DNA of 64,000 bases, taken from NCBI GenBank assembly GCA_963691885.1, contig OY829843.1, positions 806,001 to 870,000 of the forward strand. The letters are read 5' to 3'. Under the pieces are notes generated by a model. That model was not told where the DNA came from and ran no database searches. It was given only the letters and a program-made list of their open reading frames with translations. Every line of letters begins with the position of its first letter. The first letter of the stretch is position 1. The DNA is from G963691885 sp963691885. Lineage in GTDB: Bacteria; Pseudomonadota; Alphaproteobacteria; UBA8366; Aestuariispiraceae. Below are positions 16,454-24,869 of the stretch, piece after piece. Position numbers and translations under genes: made by a program.

Positions 16454-16927
16454 ATGGACAAAGTGCCCATGACAAGCCAGGGCTATGAAGCGCTGCAGTC
16501 AGAATTGAAACAGTTAAAGTCATTTGAACGGCCCGCCATCATTCAAGCGATTGCCGAAGCCCGAGAGCATGGTGATCTCTCTGAAAACGCGGAATACCAC
16601 GCCGCGCGGGAACGCCAGAGCTTTGTTGAAGGCCGAATTGCTGAGTTGGAAGACAAAACCAGCCGTGCAGAGATTATCGATCCGTCAAAACTGGTTGGTG
16701 ACCACATCATGTTTGGTGCCACCGTTACCATTGCCGATTGCGATGATGACAGCGAAAAGGTCTATCAGATCGTTGGTGAAATGGAGTCCGACATTGCGGC
16801 CGCAAAGATCGCGGTGACATCGCCAATTGCCCGCGCGCTCATCGGCAAAAAAACCGGCGATATTGTTGAGGTCCATAGCCCGGGTGGCACAAAGGACTAC
16901 GAAGTCGTCGATATTCAGTTCAAGTAA
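16454..16927 (+). CDS. greA: Transcription elongation factor GreA
   Basis: The 157-residue factor reactivates backtracked RNA polymerase by stimulating cleavage of the 3' end of the RNA. The N-terminal coiled coil (about 10-75) contains the conserved EAREHGDLSENAEYHAARERQ acidic tip region, with the DLSENAEY loop intact. The C-terminal FKBP-like domain (about 80-157) ends SPIARALIGKKTGDIVEVHSPGG. Length is standard. It is in its own unit between two terminators, the usual position after carB in alphaproteobacteria. Confidence 0.98.
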   Translation: MDKVPMTSQGYEALQSELKQLKSFERPAIIQAIAEAREHGDLSENAEYHAARERQSFVEGRIAELEDKTSRAEIIDPSKLVGDHIMFGATVTIADCDDDSEKVYQIVGEMESDIAAAKIAVTSPIARALIGKKTGDIVEVHSPGGTKDYEVVDIQFK

Positions 16928-16968
16928 ACACGACAGGCCGCTGCCGGGTTAGTGCCGGTCCGGAAGAC

Positions 16969-16996
16969 AACGCCCGGTTCATAACCGGGCGTTTAT
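16969..16996 (+). terminator. Terminator downstream of greA
   Basis: AACGCCCGGTT and AACCGGGCGTT make a perfect 11-bp stem with a 3-base loop, followed by a short T-containing tail (TTTATCC). The stem is very stable although the T run is short. Confidence 0.7.
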
Positions 16997-17033
16997 CCAA
17001 ACACCCTACATAAAATACCGGGGATTCAAGGTA

Positions 17034-17225
17034 ATGGATGCCATTCCTGCTTTTTTGAATGAACTTACCGGTATGGAGTTCACGATCCACGGTTGGCTGG
17101 CGATTCTGGCGGGCAGCCTGGGGACTATCGCACTCAATGGTGGTCTGATGTGGTTGGTGGTTTTCTCTAACCGGCGCGGTCACGACGTCGATGCAGACAA
17201 CAGCGGACAGGGGCCTGATCGGTAA
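17034..17225 (+). CDS. Small single-pass membrane protein
   Basis: The 63-residue product starts at ATG 17034 with an AAGG stretch upstream. One hydrophobic helix (about 20-43, AILAGSLGTIALNGGLMWLVVF) is followed by a charged, polar C-terminal tail with FSNRRGHDVDAD. I recognise no family. It is short, but composition, start signal and a clean gap between the greA terminator and the Lrp gene support it as real. It converges on the Lrp-type regulator. Confidence 0.6.
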   Translation: MDAIPAFLNELTGMEFTIHGWLAILAGSLGTIALNGGLMWLVVFSNRRGHDVDADNSGQGPDR

Positions 17226-17243
17226 AACCTGGCCAGGAGAGAC

Positions 17244-17738
17244 TTATTCTTCTTCGTCACCGGTAACGGTGTCGATCGGCACACCGAACGCCTGCTTCGA
17301 ATGGCGGATAGTGATAGCGGACCGGACATGGGCCACATTTTCAGCGGTGGTCAGTTCGTGGGTCAGAAAGTGGTTATAGCTTTCCAGATCTTCCGCCACG
17401 ACTTTCAGAAGAAAATCCGTTTCTCCCTGCAGCATGAAACATTCCCGCACCAGGGGCCAACTTTCCACCCTTGATTCAAATTTTACGAGGTCCGTTTCCG
17501 CCTGGCTGGACAGGCCAACAAAGGCGAAGACGGTAATGCCATATCCCATCATCGCGGGATCAACATCAGCGTGATAGCCCCGGATATAACCGGATTCTTC
17601 CAAGGCCCGAACACGGCGCAGGCACGGGGGCGCAGAGATCCCGGCGCGCTGTGCAAGCTCAACATTGGTCATTCGTCCGTCATTCTGAAGATCATCAAGA
17701 ATGCGACGATCAATCTTATCCAGTTTCTCGCGACGCAC
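17244..17738 (-). CDS. Lrp/AsnC-family transcriptional regulator
   Basis: The 164-residue protein has an N-terminal AsnC-type helix-turn-helix (about 1-60: LDKIDRRILDDLQNDGRMTNVELAQRAGIS, PPCLRRVRALEESGYI) and a C-terminal RAM ligand-binding domain (about 65-150: VFAFVGLSSQAE, VRECFMLQGETDFLLKVVAEDLESYNHFL). The GTG at 17738 with AAGGAA upstream is preferred over an in-frame start 19 codons earlier. Such regulators bind amino acids and form multimers on DNA. The target is unknown; the 250-base spacer to the divergent ELM1-like gene could hold its own operator. Confidence 0.93.
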   Translation of the reverse strand: MRREKLDKIDRRILDDLQNDGRMTNVELAQRAGISAPPCLRRVRALEESGYIRGYHADVDPAMMGYGITVFAFVGLSSQAETDLVKFESRVESWPLVRECFMLQGETDFLLKVVAEDLESYNHFLTHELTTAENVAHVRSAITIRHSKQAFGVPIDTVTGDEEE

Positions 17739-17989
17739 CGGGTATTCCTTCCAAACAAATAAAGCGATCCCGCTTGGCGGCTCTTGAACCGACAATCAGG
17801 GTATTGGCATACGCGAAAGGTCGTAACGCAGTTTGCCTGTATTACGCAAGATTATTATAGCGCACCGCACAATGATATCAGATGAAAGAAATACACCAAT
17901 CACCCTGGAAAGGGCCCGGCGCGCTTGTAGCATAGGCCCGGTTTCGCCATTATCCGCGCCAATAATCCCATCAAAAAGAATGCCGAAAT

Positions 17990-19021
17990 ATGACTGAGGA
18001 TCAATCCCAAGGGACAAAAACAGGTGCCAAAACATGTTGGGTTATTACCGACGGCGTGATTGGCATGGTGTCGCAGGCCCTGGGTCTGGCGGAGGCGGTT
18101 GGCCGCGTCATTGATCTCGACATAGAACGCAAGGACATTTCCCTGGCGCAACCCTGGGCCAGCCTGCCCGGCGCATTCTGGCCACCCGGTGTTTTTGGAT
18201 TAAACCGTCGATCCGGTGCCCGACTGGACCCGCCCTGGCCCGATCTGATCCTGTCTTGCGGCCGCAAATCCGTGGGTCCTGCCCTGGCCGTGAAACGCGC
18301 CAGCAAGGGCAAGAGCTTTGCTGTTCATATCCAACACCCCCATGTCGCCCTTAACCGGTTTGATCTGATCGCCGCACCCTCTCATGATCGCTTGGAGGGG
18401 CCGAATGTCATTGTCACCAAAGGGGCCGTCCACCGCGTCAACAAAGCCAACCTGGATGCGATCAAGGCAACGACACCGAACCTTTACAGGCATCTCCCAA
18501 AACCACTCATCGCGGTCCTGTTTGGGGGCGACAACAAGGCCTACCATCTTAGCCCGGGGCTATGTCACGAGGTCGCGGAACAATTGCGCGCAGCAGCCCG
18601 AAATCTGAACGCAGGCATGGTGGTGACAACGTCAAGACGGACAGGCGCCGCCAATACCGTTTTGTTGGAGCGAATCCTGTCCAACCCCGATTGCGAGTTC
18701 TGGGATGGAAACGGAGAGAATCCCTATTTCAACTACCTGGCCCTTGCAGACGCGATCGTCGTTACCGGCGATTCCGTGAACATGGTGTCTGAAGCGGCGA
18801 CCAGCGGCAAACCGGTCTATGTTGTTCCCCTGGAACTCGCAAAAGGTGGGGCAAGGGCGGCTCAGAAATTCGAAGCTTTCCACGAAACCGTGCTTCAGGC
18901 CGGTGCCGTGAGGCGGTTTGATGGAAGTATCGAGCTCAACTGGACACCCACCCCTCTCGATGAGGCAACACGTGTCGCAGAAATCATCGCCAAGCAACTT
19001 CAGCAGCACTCTGGCGGTTGA
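17990..19021 (+). CDS. ELM1/GtrOC1-like family protein (DUF1022)
   Basis: The 343-residue protein belongs to the family named in annotation after plant mitochondrial fission factor ELM1. It opens WVITDGVIGMVSQALGLAEA, has DLILSCGRKSVGPALAVKRAS and HIQHPHVALNRFDLIAAPSHD in the first half, and LFGGDNKAYHL and VVTGDSVNMVSEAATSGKPVYVVPLE in the second. This two-domain layout with a final GDS/E motif resembles GT-B glycosyltransferases such as MurG, so a nucleotide-sugar reaction is plausible but unproven. It is on the same strand as the 2OG oxygenase and 634-aa gene, 148 bases before the former. Confidence 0.85.
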   Translation: MTEDQSQGTKTGAKTCWVITDGVIGMVSQALGLAEAVGRVIDLDIERKDISLAQPWASLPGAFWPPGVFGLNRRSGARLDPPWPDLILSCGRKSVGPALAVKRASKGKSFAVHIQHPHVALNRFDLIAAPSHDRLEGPNVIVTKGAVHRVNKANLDAIKATTPNLYRHLPKPLIAVLFGGDNKAYHLSPGLCHEVAEQLRAAARNLNAGMVVTTSRRTGAANTVLLERILSNPDCEFWDGNGENPYFNYLALADAIVVTGDSVNMVSEAATSGKPVYVVPLELAKGGARAAQKFEAFHETVLQAGAVRRFDGSIELNWTPTPLDEATRVAEIIAKQLQQHSGG

Positions 19022-19169
19022 TCCATCTCAAAAACACAAGCGATGCGCCGGTTTTGCCGATTGGAGATTTGCGTGAAGCGGCGCGAATCCCTATATCATT
19101 CGAACGCTTGATAAAGGTGCACCACGCAGCAATGACCGCGACAGGCGCCCTGACAAAAGGTTACGTCCT

Positions 19170-19805
19170 TTGACTGATGCAAATGCCTATCTGGATCTGG
19201 AAACCTTGAGGACCACACCGGTCGACGCGGATCCATTTGATCATATTATTTTGCCTGGTTTTATCCGCAAAGAGGTGCTGCAGAAGGTCCACAATGCGTA
19301 TCCCAAAGTTGGCAAACCGGGCAGCTACCCGATGGAAAGCCTTGAATTCGGCCAGGCCTTTGCCGAGATGGCAGCCGCCCTCCGCGGGCCGGAACTGGCG
19401 GCGGTCCTGGCTGAAAAATTTGATATGGATTTAAGCGGTCGACCGACAATGCTGACCGTGCGCGATATGTGCCGTTTGAAAGACGGCCAGATCCACACAG
19501 ACTCTAATGGCAAACTCATCACTGTCCTGCTTTATATGAACCCGCAATGGGAGGAAACAGGCGGTCGGCTGCGCCTGCTCCGGTCGAACCAGGGTCTGGA
19601 CGACTATGTAACCGAGGTACCGCCACAAGAGGGCACCCTACTTGCCTTCAAATGCACGCCGGACGCCTGGCATGGACATAAACCCTTTGAGGGACAGCGC
19701 CGAACCCTGCAGCTCAACTATGTTGTCGACCAGTCCTATCTCACCCGTGAAAACAGACGGCATCGTGTCAGCGCTTTCTTCAAGAAGCTGCGCTTTGCGT
19801 CCTGA
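19170..19805 (+). CDS. 2-oxoglutarate/Fe(II)-dependent oxygenase
   Basis: The 211-residue protein has the double-stranded beta-helix signature. HTD at residues 109-111 supplies two iron ligands, His168 in AWHGHKPF the third, and Arg177/178 lies where 2-oxoglutarate is bound. The GGRLRLLRS and GTLLAFKC strands match the prolyl-hydroxylase-like branch (2OG-FeII_Oxy). The start is TTG 19170 with AAAAGG upstream; no ATG in frame is better. It would hydroxylate a protein, lipid or small molecule not identifiable here. It lies 66 bases before the 634-aa gene, suggesting co-transcription. Confidence 0.85.
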   Translation: MTDANAYLDLETLRTTPVDADPFDHIILPGFIRKEVLQKVHNAYPKVGKPGSYPMESLEFGQAFAEMAAALRGPELAAVLAEKFDMDLSGRPTMLTVRDMCRLKDGQIHTDSNGKLITVLLYMNPQWEETGGRLRLLRSNQGLDDYVTEVPPQEGTLLAFKCTPDAWHGHKPFEGQRRTLQLNYVVDQSYLTRENRRHRVSAFFKKLRFAS

Positions 19806-19871
19806 CAGAAACACCAAAATCGAACGTAAACAGTTCTCAGTCCCCATTATTCCCGGAACAGCGAAAAGACC

Positions 19872-21776
19872 ATGGCCCTCAAGATAGAGACATTTGACAA
19901 CAAAACCGGCGGACAATGCTATTTCAAGGCACTGGGACATCCGATGTCTGCGGGCCTTGCCCGGGATCTGGCCCGGCAACTGACTGACGCAACTGATATT
20001 GCGATATATGACCCGCTGGGTCAGATCGAGCCGTTTGACGCGCTCTATTCACTGGATGAGGCAACGGTTTCCGGCGTCTATGTCCAGAATATCGAGCATC
20101 TGGGACGCGAGGTTATGGGAAAGACCACACGACCGATCACCGACCTGCCATCCAGCAAGGCTGATATCGTCTTTATTCCGGCTTTTGACGCCACTCGCCT
20201 GGTCGATCAGATCGCCCATCTGATCCCCGCTGGCGCATCCGTCGTGACCCTGGATGAGATCCGTCTGGATCCGGGCTTTCTGACCAACAAACGGCATTAT
20301 CTGGACCCGTTGAATTTTGCCACGAACTTTGCCTTTTTCAGGGAAGGAGCGGGCCACCATACAAGGGTTGTGACCGCGAATTACTGGGGGGGCTACGGCG
20401 CAAAAGGCACCTTTATGTGGCTCTGCCTTTTTGATGGTGATGGCAATCAGATTGCCGAATGGCAGGAGGAACTGGGCCCGGCAAATTCATCGGTTGTCAT
20501 TGACAGTAAAGAGGTTGCCTCCCGCCTGAACCTGCCAGAATTCTGTGGTCAATTGTTTATCCATGTCATAAATGGCGCGGGCCATGACGTCGTGAAATAT
20601 GCGCTGGACACCTATGGCGACAATGCAGATACGCTCTCTTGCACCCATGACGCCAATGCCTGGCCGTCCGATCTTTATGCGGGTTTACCCGCACCGGAAG
20701 ATGGTGAAAAAGTTGTCCTCTGGATTCAGAACAGCCACCCGGAAGCAATTCCGGCTGGTGCCATCGGTCTGAACCGAATGGGCCAGGACAAGGTCGAATG
20801 GCTCGACAAACCGGTGCCCGGCTTTGGGTCCTACGCGCTTGACGTGCGCGACCTGCTGCCAGGTCTCGAATGGCCGGAACAAATCGAAATTCGTGCAGGG
20901 AAGCATTTTGTGCGCCCCCGTTATGAAATCACCAAGAAAAACAACCGCCTGCGTATCTCCCATCCCAATGTGGAGCGGGTTGACCTGAAACCGGACCCGA
21001 AACTGGCCGATATCGCAAACCTCATGGGCAAAGGATTTGTTCTGCCAGCGCCAGTGCTGCCAGGGGGAGGCTATCGCAGTGAGCTGCTGCCCACCCCGAT
21101 GTCCACCGCGCAGAAGAACCTTCCAATTACCGCCTTGGTATACAATTCGGACGGACAGGAGATTGCCCGCCACAGGTTCGGTTGCCTATCCCGCGATCAT
21201 TCGGAACTTCTGGATCTGGGCGCACTTGCCGGAGGTGCACTGGGTGAGATACCGGGGCACTGCGAATTGATTTATGACTTTCTGGACGGGGGCGAGGCCG
21301 ATGGCTGGCTGCATGGGCTGTTCCGCTATACCGACCTGAAAACCGGTCACGCTGCAGAAACCAGCTTTGGCGCCCATATGTTCAATCACGTCCTGACCTA
21401 TAAGGGCGAACCACATTCTTATGCAGGACCGGCACCGGGCCTCAGCACCCGTCTCTTCCTCAGGACGGCACCGGAACCGATCGATGCTTTCTGTCATCTG
21501 ATCTATCCCGTTTCGTCCCAATGGCATCAGACCTCGCAGACAAAACTGATGCTGCACAATGCGAACGGCGATCTTGTGGCTGAGCGGGACGTCAAAATTC
21601 CCGCCAGCGGGTCCCATTACTTTACCCTGCGCACGACATTCACAGAAGATGAATGCAAGGAGGCTGGCCCCTATTGCTATGTCCTGATCCGGGACGTGAC
21701 CTGCCGGTTGTTCGGTTACCACGGATTGATCCGACAGGGAGAGAGCTTTTCCCTCGATCATATGTTCGGTTTCTGA
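19872..21776 (+). CDS. Uncharacterised 634-aa protein with repeated beta-rich modules
   Basis: I do not recognise a family. The N-terminal 160 residues alternate strands and helices (DIVFIPAFDATRLVDQIAHL, GASVVTLDEIRL) like a Rossmann-type domain. After that come four degenerate units, around residues 170-240, 275-355, 415-490 and 530-610. Each has a pattern of hydrophobic strand, D/N-x-x-G turn, then I/V-A, a LPA/GS turn, an ID-L-R segment and a closing strand. That looks like tandem beta-sandwich domains. No signal peptide or membrane helix is seen, so it is probably cytoplasmic or exported by another route. The upstream ELM1-like and 2OG-oxygenase genes suggest a shared pathway, perhaps surface-polysaccharide or glycoprotein related. 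Confidence 0.8.
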   Translation: MALKIETFDNKTGGQCYFKALGHPMSAGLARDLARQLTDATDIAIYDPLGQIEPFDALYSLDEATVSGVYVQNIEHLGREVMGKTTRPITDLPSSKADIVFIPAFDATRLVDQIAHLIPAGASVVTLDEIRLDPGFLTNKRHYLDPLNFATNFAFFREGAGHHTRVVTANYWGGYGAKGTFMWLCLFDGDGNQIAEWQEELGPANSSVVIDSKEVASRLNLPEFCGQLFIHVINGAGHDVVKYALDTYGDNADTLSCTHDANAWPSDLYAGLPAPEDGEKVVLWIQNSHPEAIPAGAIGLNRMGQDKVEWLDKPVPGFGSYALDVRDLLPGLEWPEQIEIRAGKHFVRPRYEITKKNNRLRISHPNVERVDLKPDPKLADIANLMGKGFVLPAPVLPGGGYRSELLPTPMSTAQKNLPITALVYNSDGQEIARHRFGCLSRDHSELLDLGALAGGALGEIPGHCELIYDFLDGGEADGWLHGLFRYTDLKTGHAAETSFGAHMFNHVLTYKGEPHSYAGPAPGLSTRLFLRTAPEPIDAFCHLIYPVSSQWHQTSQTKLMLHNANGDLVAERDVKIPASGSHYFTLRTTFTEDECKEAGPYCYVLIRDVTCRLFGYHGLIRQGESFSLDHMFGF

Positions 21777-21848
21777 TCTCCACTTGCCCTTGGACGCAAA
21801 ACGCCCGACACTGCGGCCCGGTTTTCTCATCTCTTGGAGCATTGCGGT

Positions 21849-22760
21849 ATGGCAATGGATTGGGACAAGCTCAGAATATTTCATGCTGTCGCCGAAGCGG
21901 GCAGTTTCACCCATGCCGGTGACACGCTGAACCTTTCACAATCCGCAGTTTCTCGGCAGATCAGCGCCCTGGAAGACAGCATCAAGTCGCCCCTTTTCCA
22001 CCGACACGCACGCGGCCTGATCCTGACCGAACAGGGGGAGATCCTGTATCAGACGGTCAAGGATGTCTTCCACAAGCTTTCCATGGCACAAGCGCAATTG
22101 GCCGAAAGCTTGGACCGGCCGATGGGGCCACTGAAGATCACGACAACGATCGGTTTCGGATCAACCTGGTTGACCCGCCACATGGCCGAATTTGTCGACC
22201 TCTATCCCGATGTTGAAGTAAGCCTATTTTTGACAGACCAGGAAGTTGATCTTGGCATGCGCAAGGCAGATGTTGCCATCCGCATGACAGAACCGAGACA
22301 GCCAGACCTGGTTCAGCGGCCACTGATGGAAATCCGTGGCGGTATTTTTGGCCTGCGCAGTTATTTCGATGAACACGGCAGACCGGCCACGCCTGAAGAT
22401 CTGGATAAACATAAGCTGATCGTCTTCGGGGAAGATACGCCCCTGCCCGTTGCCTCCGTCAACTGGCTGATGTCGGCAGGCGCCGATCAATCCTCACCGC
22501 GCAGGCCGGTGCTGAGGATCAACAACTCTTATGGCATTTACCGGGCCGTCATGACCGGTTTGGGTATTGCCTCTCTTCCGGAATACATGGTGCGCGGTGT
22601 GCCTGAAATTGAGCAGGTTCTGCCCGATGTCGAAGGCCCCGTCACGCGCGCCTATTTTGTCTATCCGGAAGAGCTTCGCCATTCACAGCGCATTGCTGTA
22701 TTTCGGGATTTTCTTCTGCGAAAAGTAGCGGAAGAACGGAAAGCCAAATCCGCGTCTTAA
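21849..22760 (+). CDS. LysR-family transcriptional regulator
   Basis: The 303-residue regulator has an N-terminal winged HTH (about 5-65: LRIFHAVAEAGSFTHAGDTL, LSQSAVSRQISALED) and a periplasmic-binding-like effector domain (about 93-295). ATG 21849, after GGAG, is preferred to an upstream TTG at 21834. It lies 40 bases before the carboxymuconolactone decarboxylase-like gene on the same strand, which is less usual than the divergent arrangement but suggests it is co-transcribed with, and may control, the two genes that follow. The ligand is unknown. Confidence 0.93.
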   Translation: MAMDWDKLRIFHAVAEAGSFTHAGDTLNLSQSAVSRQISALEDSIKSPLFHRHARGLILTEQGEILYQTVKDVFHKLSMAQAQLAESLDRPMGPLKITTTIGFGSTWLTRHMAEFVDLYPDVEVSLFLTDQEVDLGMRKADVAIRMTEPRQPDLVQRPLMEIRGGIFGLRSYFDEHGRPATPEDLDKHKLIVFGEDTPLPVASVNWLMSAGADQSSPRRPVLRINNSYGIYRAVMTGLGIASLPEYMVRGVPEIEQVLPDVEGPVTRAYFVYPEELRHSQRIAVFRDFLLRKVAEERKAKSAS

Positions 22761-22799
22761 TGCGGATCTCATCAATCACAAATTCAGGGATTACAAGAA

Positions 22800-23177
22800 A
22801 TGGATGACGATCGTTTTGAAAAAGGTCTTGCAACGCGCAAAGCCGTTCTGGGTGATGAATATGTCGATAACTCGCTGAGCAAAGCGACAGACTTTACGCA
22901 AACCTTTCAGGAATTTGTCACCACCTATTGCTGGAACGACTGCTGGAACCGTCCTGGGCTGGAGAAGAAGACCCGCAGCATCATCAATCTGGCCATGCTG
23001 TGTGCCCTGAACCGGCCGAACGAGTTGAAAGTTCATGTTCGTGGCGCCGTCAACAATGGTGTCAGCAAAGATGAAATGAAAGAGATCTTCCTTCAGGTGG
23101 GCGTTTATTGCGGCGTCCCGGCCTCACTTGAGGCCTTCAAGATTGCACAGGAAGTCTTCGACGATATGGGTGTGTAA
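22800..23177 (+). CDS. Carboxymuconolactone decarboxylase-family protein
   Basis: The 125-residue protein is a full-length CMD domain of the PcaC/AhpD superfamily. It has LEKKTRSIINLAMLCALNRPNELKVHVRGAVNNGVSKDEMKEI, with the HVRGA segment typical of 4-carboxymuconolactone decarboxylases, and a closing YCGVPASLEAFKIA. It has no CxxC peroxidase motif of AhpD, so decarboxylation or a related small-molecule reaction is more likely than peroxide reduction. It is followed after 5 bases by an NAD(P)-dependent dehydrogenase, so the two are almost certainly co-transcribed and act in one catabolic route. Confidence 0.88.
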   Translation: MDDDRFEKGLATRKAVLGDEYVDNSLSKATDFTQTFQEFVTTYCWNDCWNRPGLEKKTRSIINLAMLCALNRPNELKVHVRGAVNNGVSKDEMKEIFLQVGVYCGVPASLEAFKIAQEVFDDMGV

Positions 23178-23182
23178 GGGCC

Positions 23183-24055
23183 ATGTCCCAATCGAACATC
23201 GCCTTCATCGGTGTTGGGGCCATGGGCAGACCAATGGCCAGTCTTTTGGCACAGGCCGGCCATAACCTCACATTGTTCGATGTTGATCATGCCGCTTGCA
23301 CGGCGCTGGCCCGGGAAATCGGGGCCCATGCGGCGACAGGCCTGGATGAAATCGGCCCCGGACTGGACTTTGTCATTACCATGCTGCCGGACGGTGAGAA
23401 GGTCCGCGCCGTCCTGGTTGAGGGCGGCATTGCAGCAAGGCTGCCATCCGGTGCCATCTGTGTGGATATGAGCTCTTCCGATCCGCTGGGAACGCGAGAA
23501 CTTGGGAAAAAGCTGGCTCATCATGGTATAGGTCTCATCGATGCGCCCGTTTCAGGTGGTGTAAAAAAAGCCATCGACGGCACACTTGCCATCATGATCG
23601 GCGGGGAAGAAAGCGTTCTTGAAACATGCCGCCCGGTCCTCGACGTGATGGGCGGCTCGCTGTTTCATGCGGGGCCTCTGGGTGCCGGCCATGCGATTAA
23701 AGCGCTGAACAATTACGTCTCAGCAGCCGGGTTGATCGCCTCCGTTGAGGCGCTGCGTATTGGGGAAGCCTTCGGCCTGGAGGCAGAACGCATTGTCGAG
23801 ATCCTCAACGCCTCAACCGGGCGCAACAACACGACCGAGAACAAACTGATGCAGCATGTTGTGCCCGAGAGCTTTCAATCCGGTTTTTCACTGGGCTTGA
23901 TGGAAAAGGACGTGCGGACCGCCGTCGCTCTTGGACCGGCACTGGGCGTTGACGTTGCCTTTGGGGCTGAGGTTCACGCCTATTGCAAACAAGCGGTTGA
24001 CGAGATCGGCCCTGGCGCGGACCACACAGCCGTGGTCGACAAACCAAAAGACTGA
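23183..24055 (+). CDS. 3-hydroxyisobutyrate dehydrogenase-family oxidoreductase
   Basis: The 290-residue enzyme has the N-terminal Rossmann NAD(P)-binding motif FIGVGAMGRPMA (about 9-20) and the DAPVSGGVKKAIDGTLAIMIGG substrate-binding motif (about 118-139). The catalytic Lys173 sits in AIKALNNYVSA at the start of the helical C-terminal domain. It oxidises a beta-hydroxyacid to the semialdehyde or reduces the reverse; the exact substrate is not readable. It follows the CMD-family gene by 5 bases and converges on the lactonase gene. Confidence 0.93.
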   Translation: MSQSNIAFIGVGAMGRPMASLLAQAGHNLTLFDVDHAACTALAREIGAHAATGLDEIGPGLDFVITMLPDGEKVRAVLVEGGIAARLPSGAICVDMSSSDPLGTRELGKKLAHHGIGLIDAPVSGGVKKAIDGTLAIMIGGEESVLETCRPVLDVMGGSLFHAGPLGAGHAIKALNNYVSAAGLIASVEALRIGEAFGLEAERIVEILNASTGRNNTTENKLMQHVVPESFQSGFSLGLMEKDVRTAVALGPALGVDVAFGAEVHAYCKQAVDEIGPGADHTAVVDKPKD

Positions 24056-24071
24056 AGTTCTCAACTCAAAC

Positions 24072-24851
24072 CTAATCCAGCCGCACAACCTTGCCTTCAA
24101 GATCGGGCCGCGGCGCCGGATATCTGTCTATAACCGCGGGATCGTGCCCCGGTATGATCAGATCTTTTGCGTCGGCCAGTGACTCTACCTTGTCATAGGC
24201 GGCCAGAACCGACGCGGCATCATCATGGTTTGGGAAGACCTTGCGCTCTTCTATATGCTTGTAGAGATGGGAAGCGTCAGACGCCAGAACCATCCACCCC
24301 TTTCGGGTCCAGACACGGACACATTGAAGACCGGCGGTGTGCCCGCCCAGATGGTGTACGGTCAGGCCCGGCGTTACCTCGCCATCACCGGCGTGAAAGA
24401 CAACACGTTTGTCATAGACCCGCTGCACCATGGTGCAGACCTCTTCGGCCTCAAAGAATGTGCGCTTGGTGCCATCCAGCATATTGCGGCCTGTTGCATA
24501 GGCCATCTCGCTGTCCTGGATATGGAAATTCGCAGCGGGGAACCCTGACAGATTGCCAACATGATCATAATGAAAATGGGTGATCACCACGTCACCAACG
24601 GTACTGGCGTCAATATCGAGTTGCTTCAGCGCATCCACCGGCTCGATCAAGGCGGTTCGACCGCGCCTTGCCCCAACCTCTTTTCCAAAGCCGATATCGA
24701 CAACGACAGTCTGGCTTGGCGAAACACAGGCCCAGATAAAATAGTCGATTGTCAGTGGCCCTTCATGAGGGTCCGCGTCCATGATGAGCGCGTCGGCTGG
24801 CCGCCCTGCCATTGTGCCATATTTCAGTGCATAGACCTCAAAACACTCCAC
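24072..24851 (-). CDS. N-acyl-homoserine-lactonase-like metallo-beta-lactamase-fold hydrolase
   Basis: The 259-residue protein has a dinuclear zinc site: HFHYDHVG (His92, His94, Asp96, His97), His171 in GGHTAG, Asp192 in ASDASH and His236 in PGHDP. Spacing matches the AiiA/AttM (BlcC) lactonase group, and the N-terminus (VYALKYGTMAGRPADALIMD) is typical of it. Such enzymes open the lactone ring of acyl-homoserine lactones or gamma-butyrolactone. The start is GTG 24851 with GGAGG upstream. The SIS isomerase gene lies 18 bases upstream, so the pair form an operon, an unusual combination. True substrate unknown. Confidence 0.88.
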   Translation of the reverse strand: MECFEVYALKYGTMAGRPADALIMDADPHEGPLTIDYFIWACVSPSQTVVVDIGFGKEVGARRGRTALIEPVDALKQLDIDASTVGDVVITHFHYDHVGNLSGFPAANFHIQDSEMAYATGRNMLDGTKRTFFEAEEVCTMVQRVYDKRVVFHAGDGEVTPGLTVHHLGGHTAGLQCVRVWTRKGWMVLASDASHLYKHIEERKVFPNHDDAASVLAAYDKVESLADAKDLIIPGHDPAVIDRYPAPRPDLEGKVVRLD

Positions 24852-24869
24852 TGACCCATCCTCCAGAGT

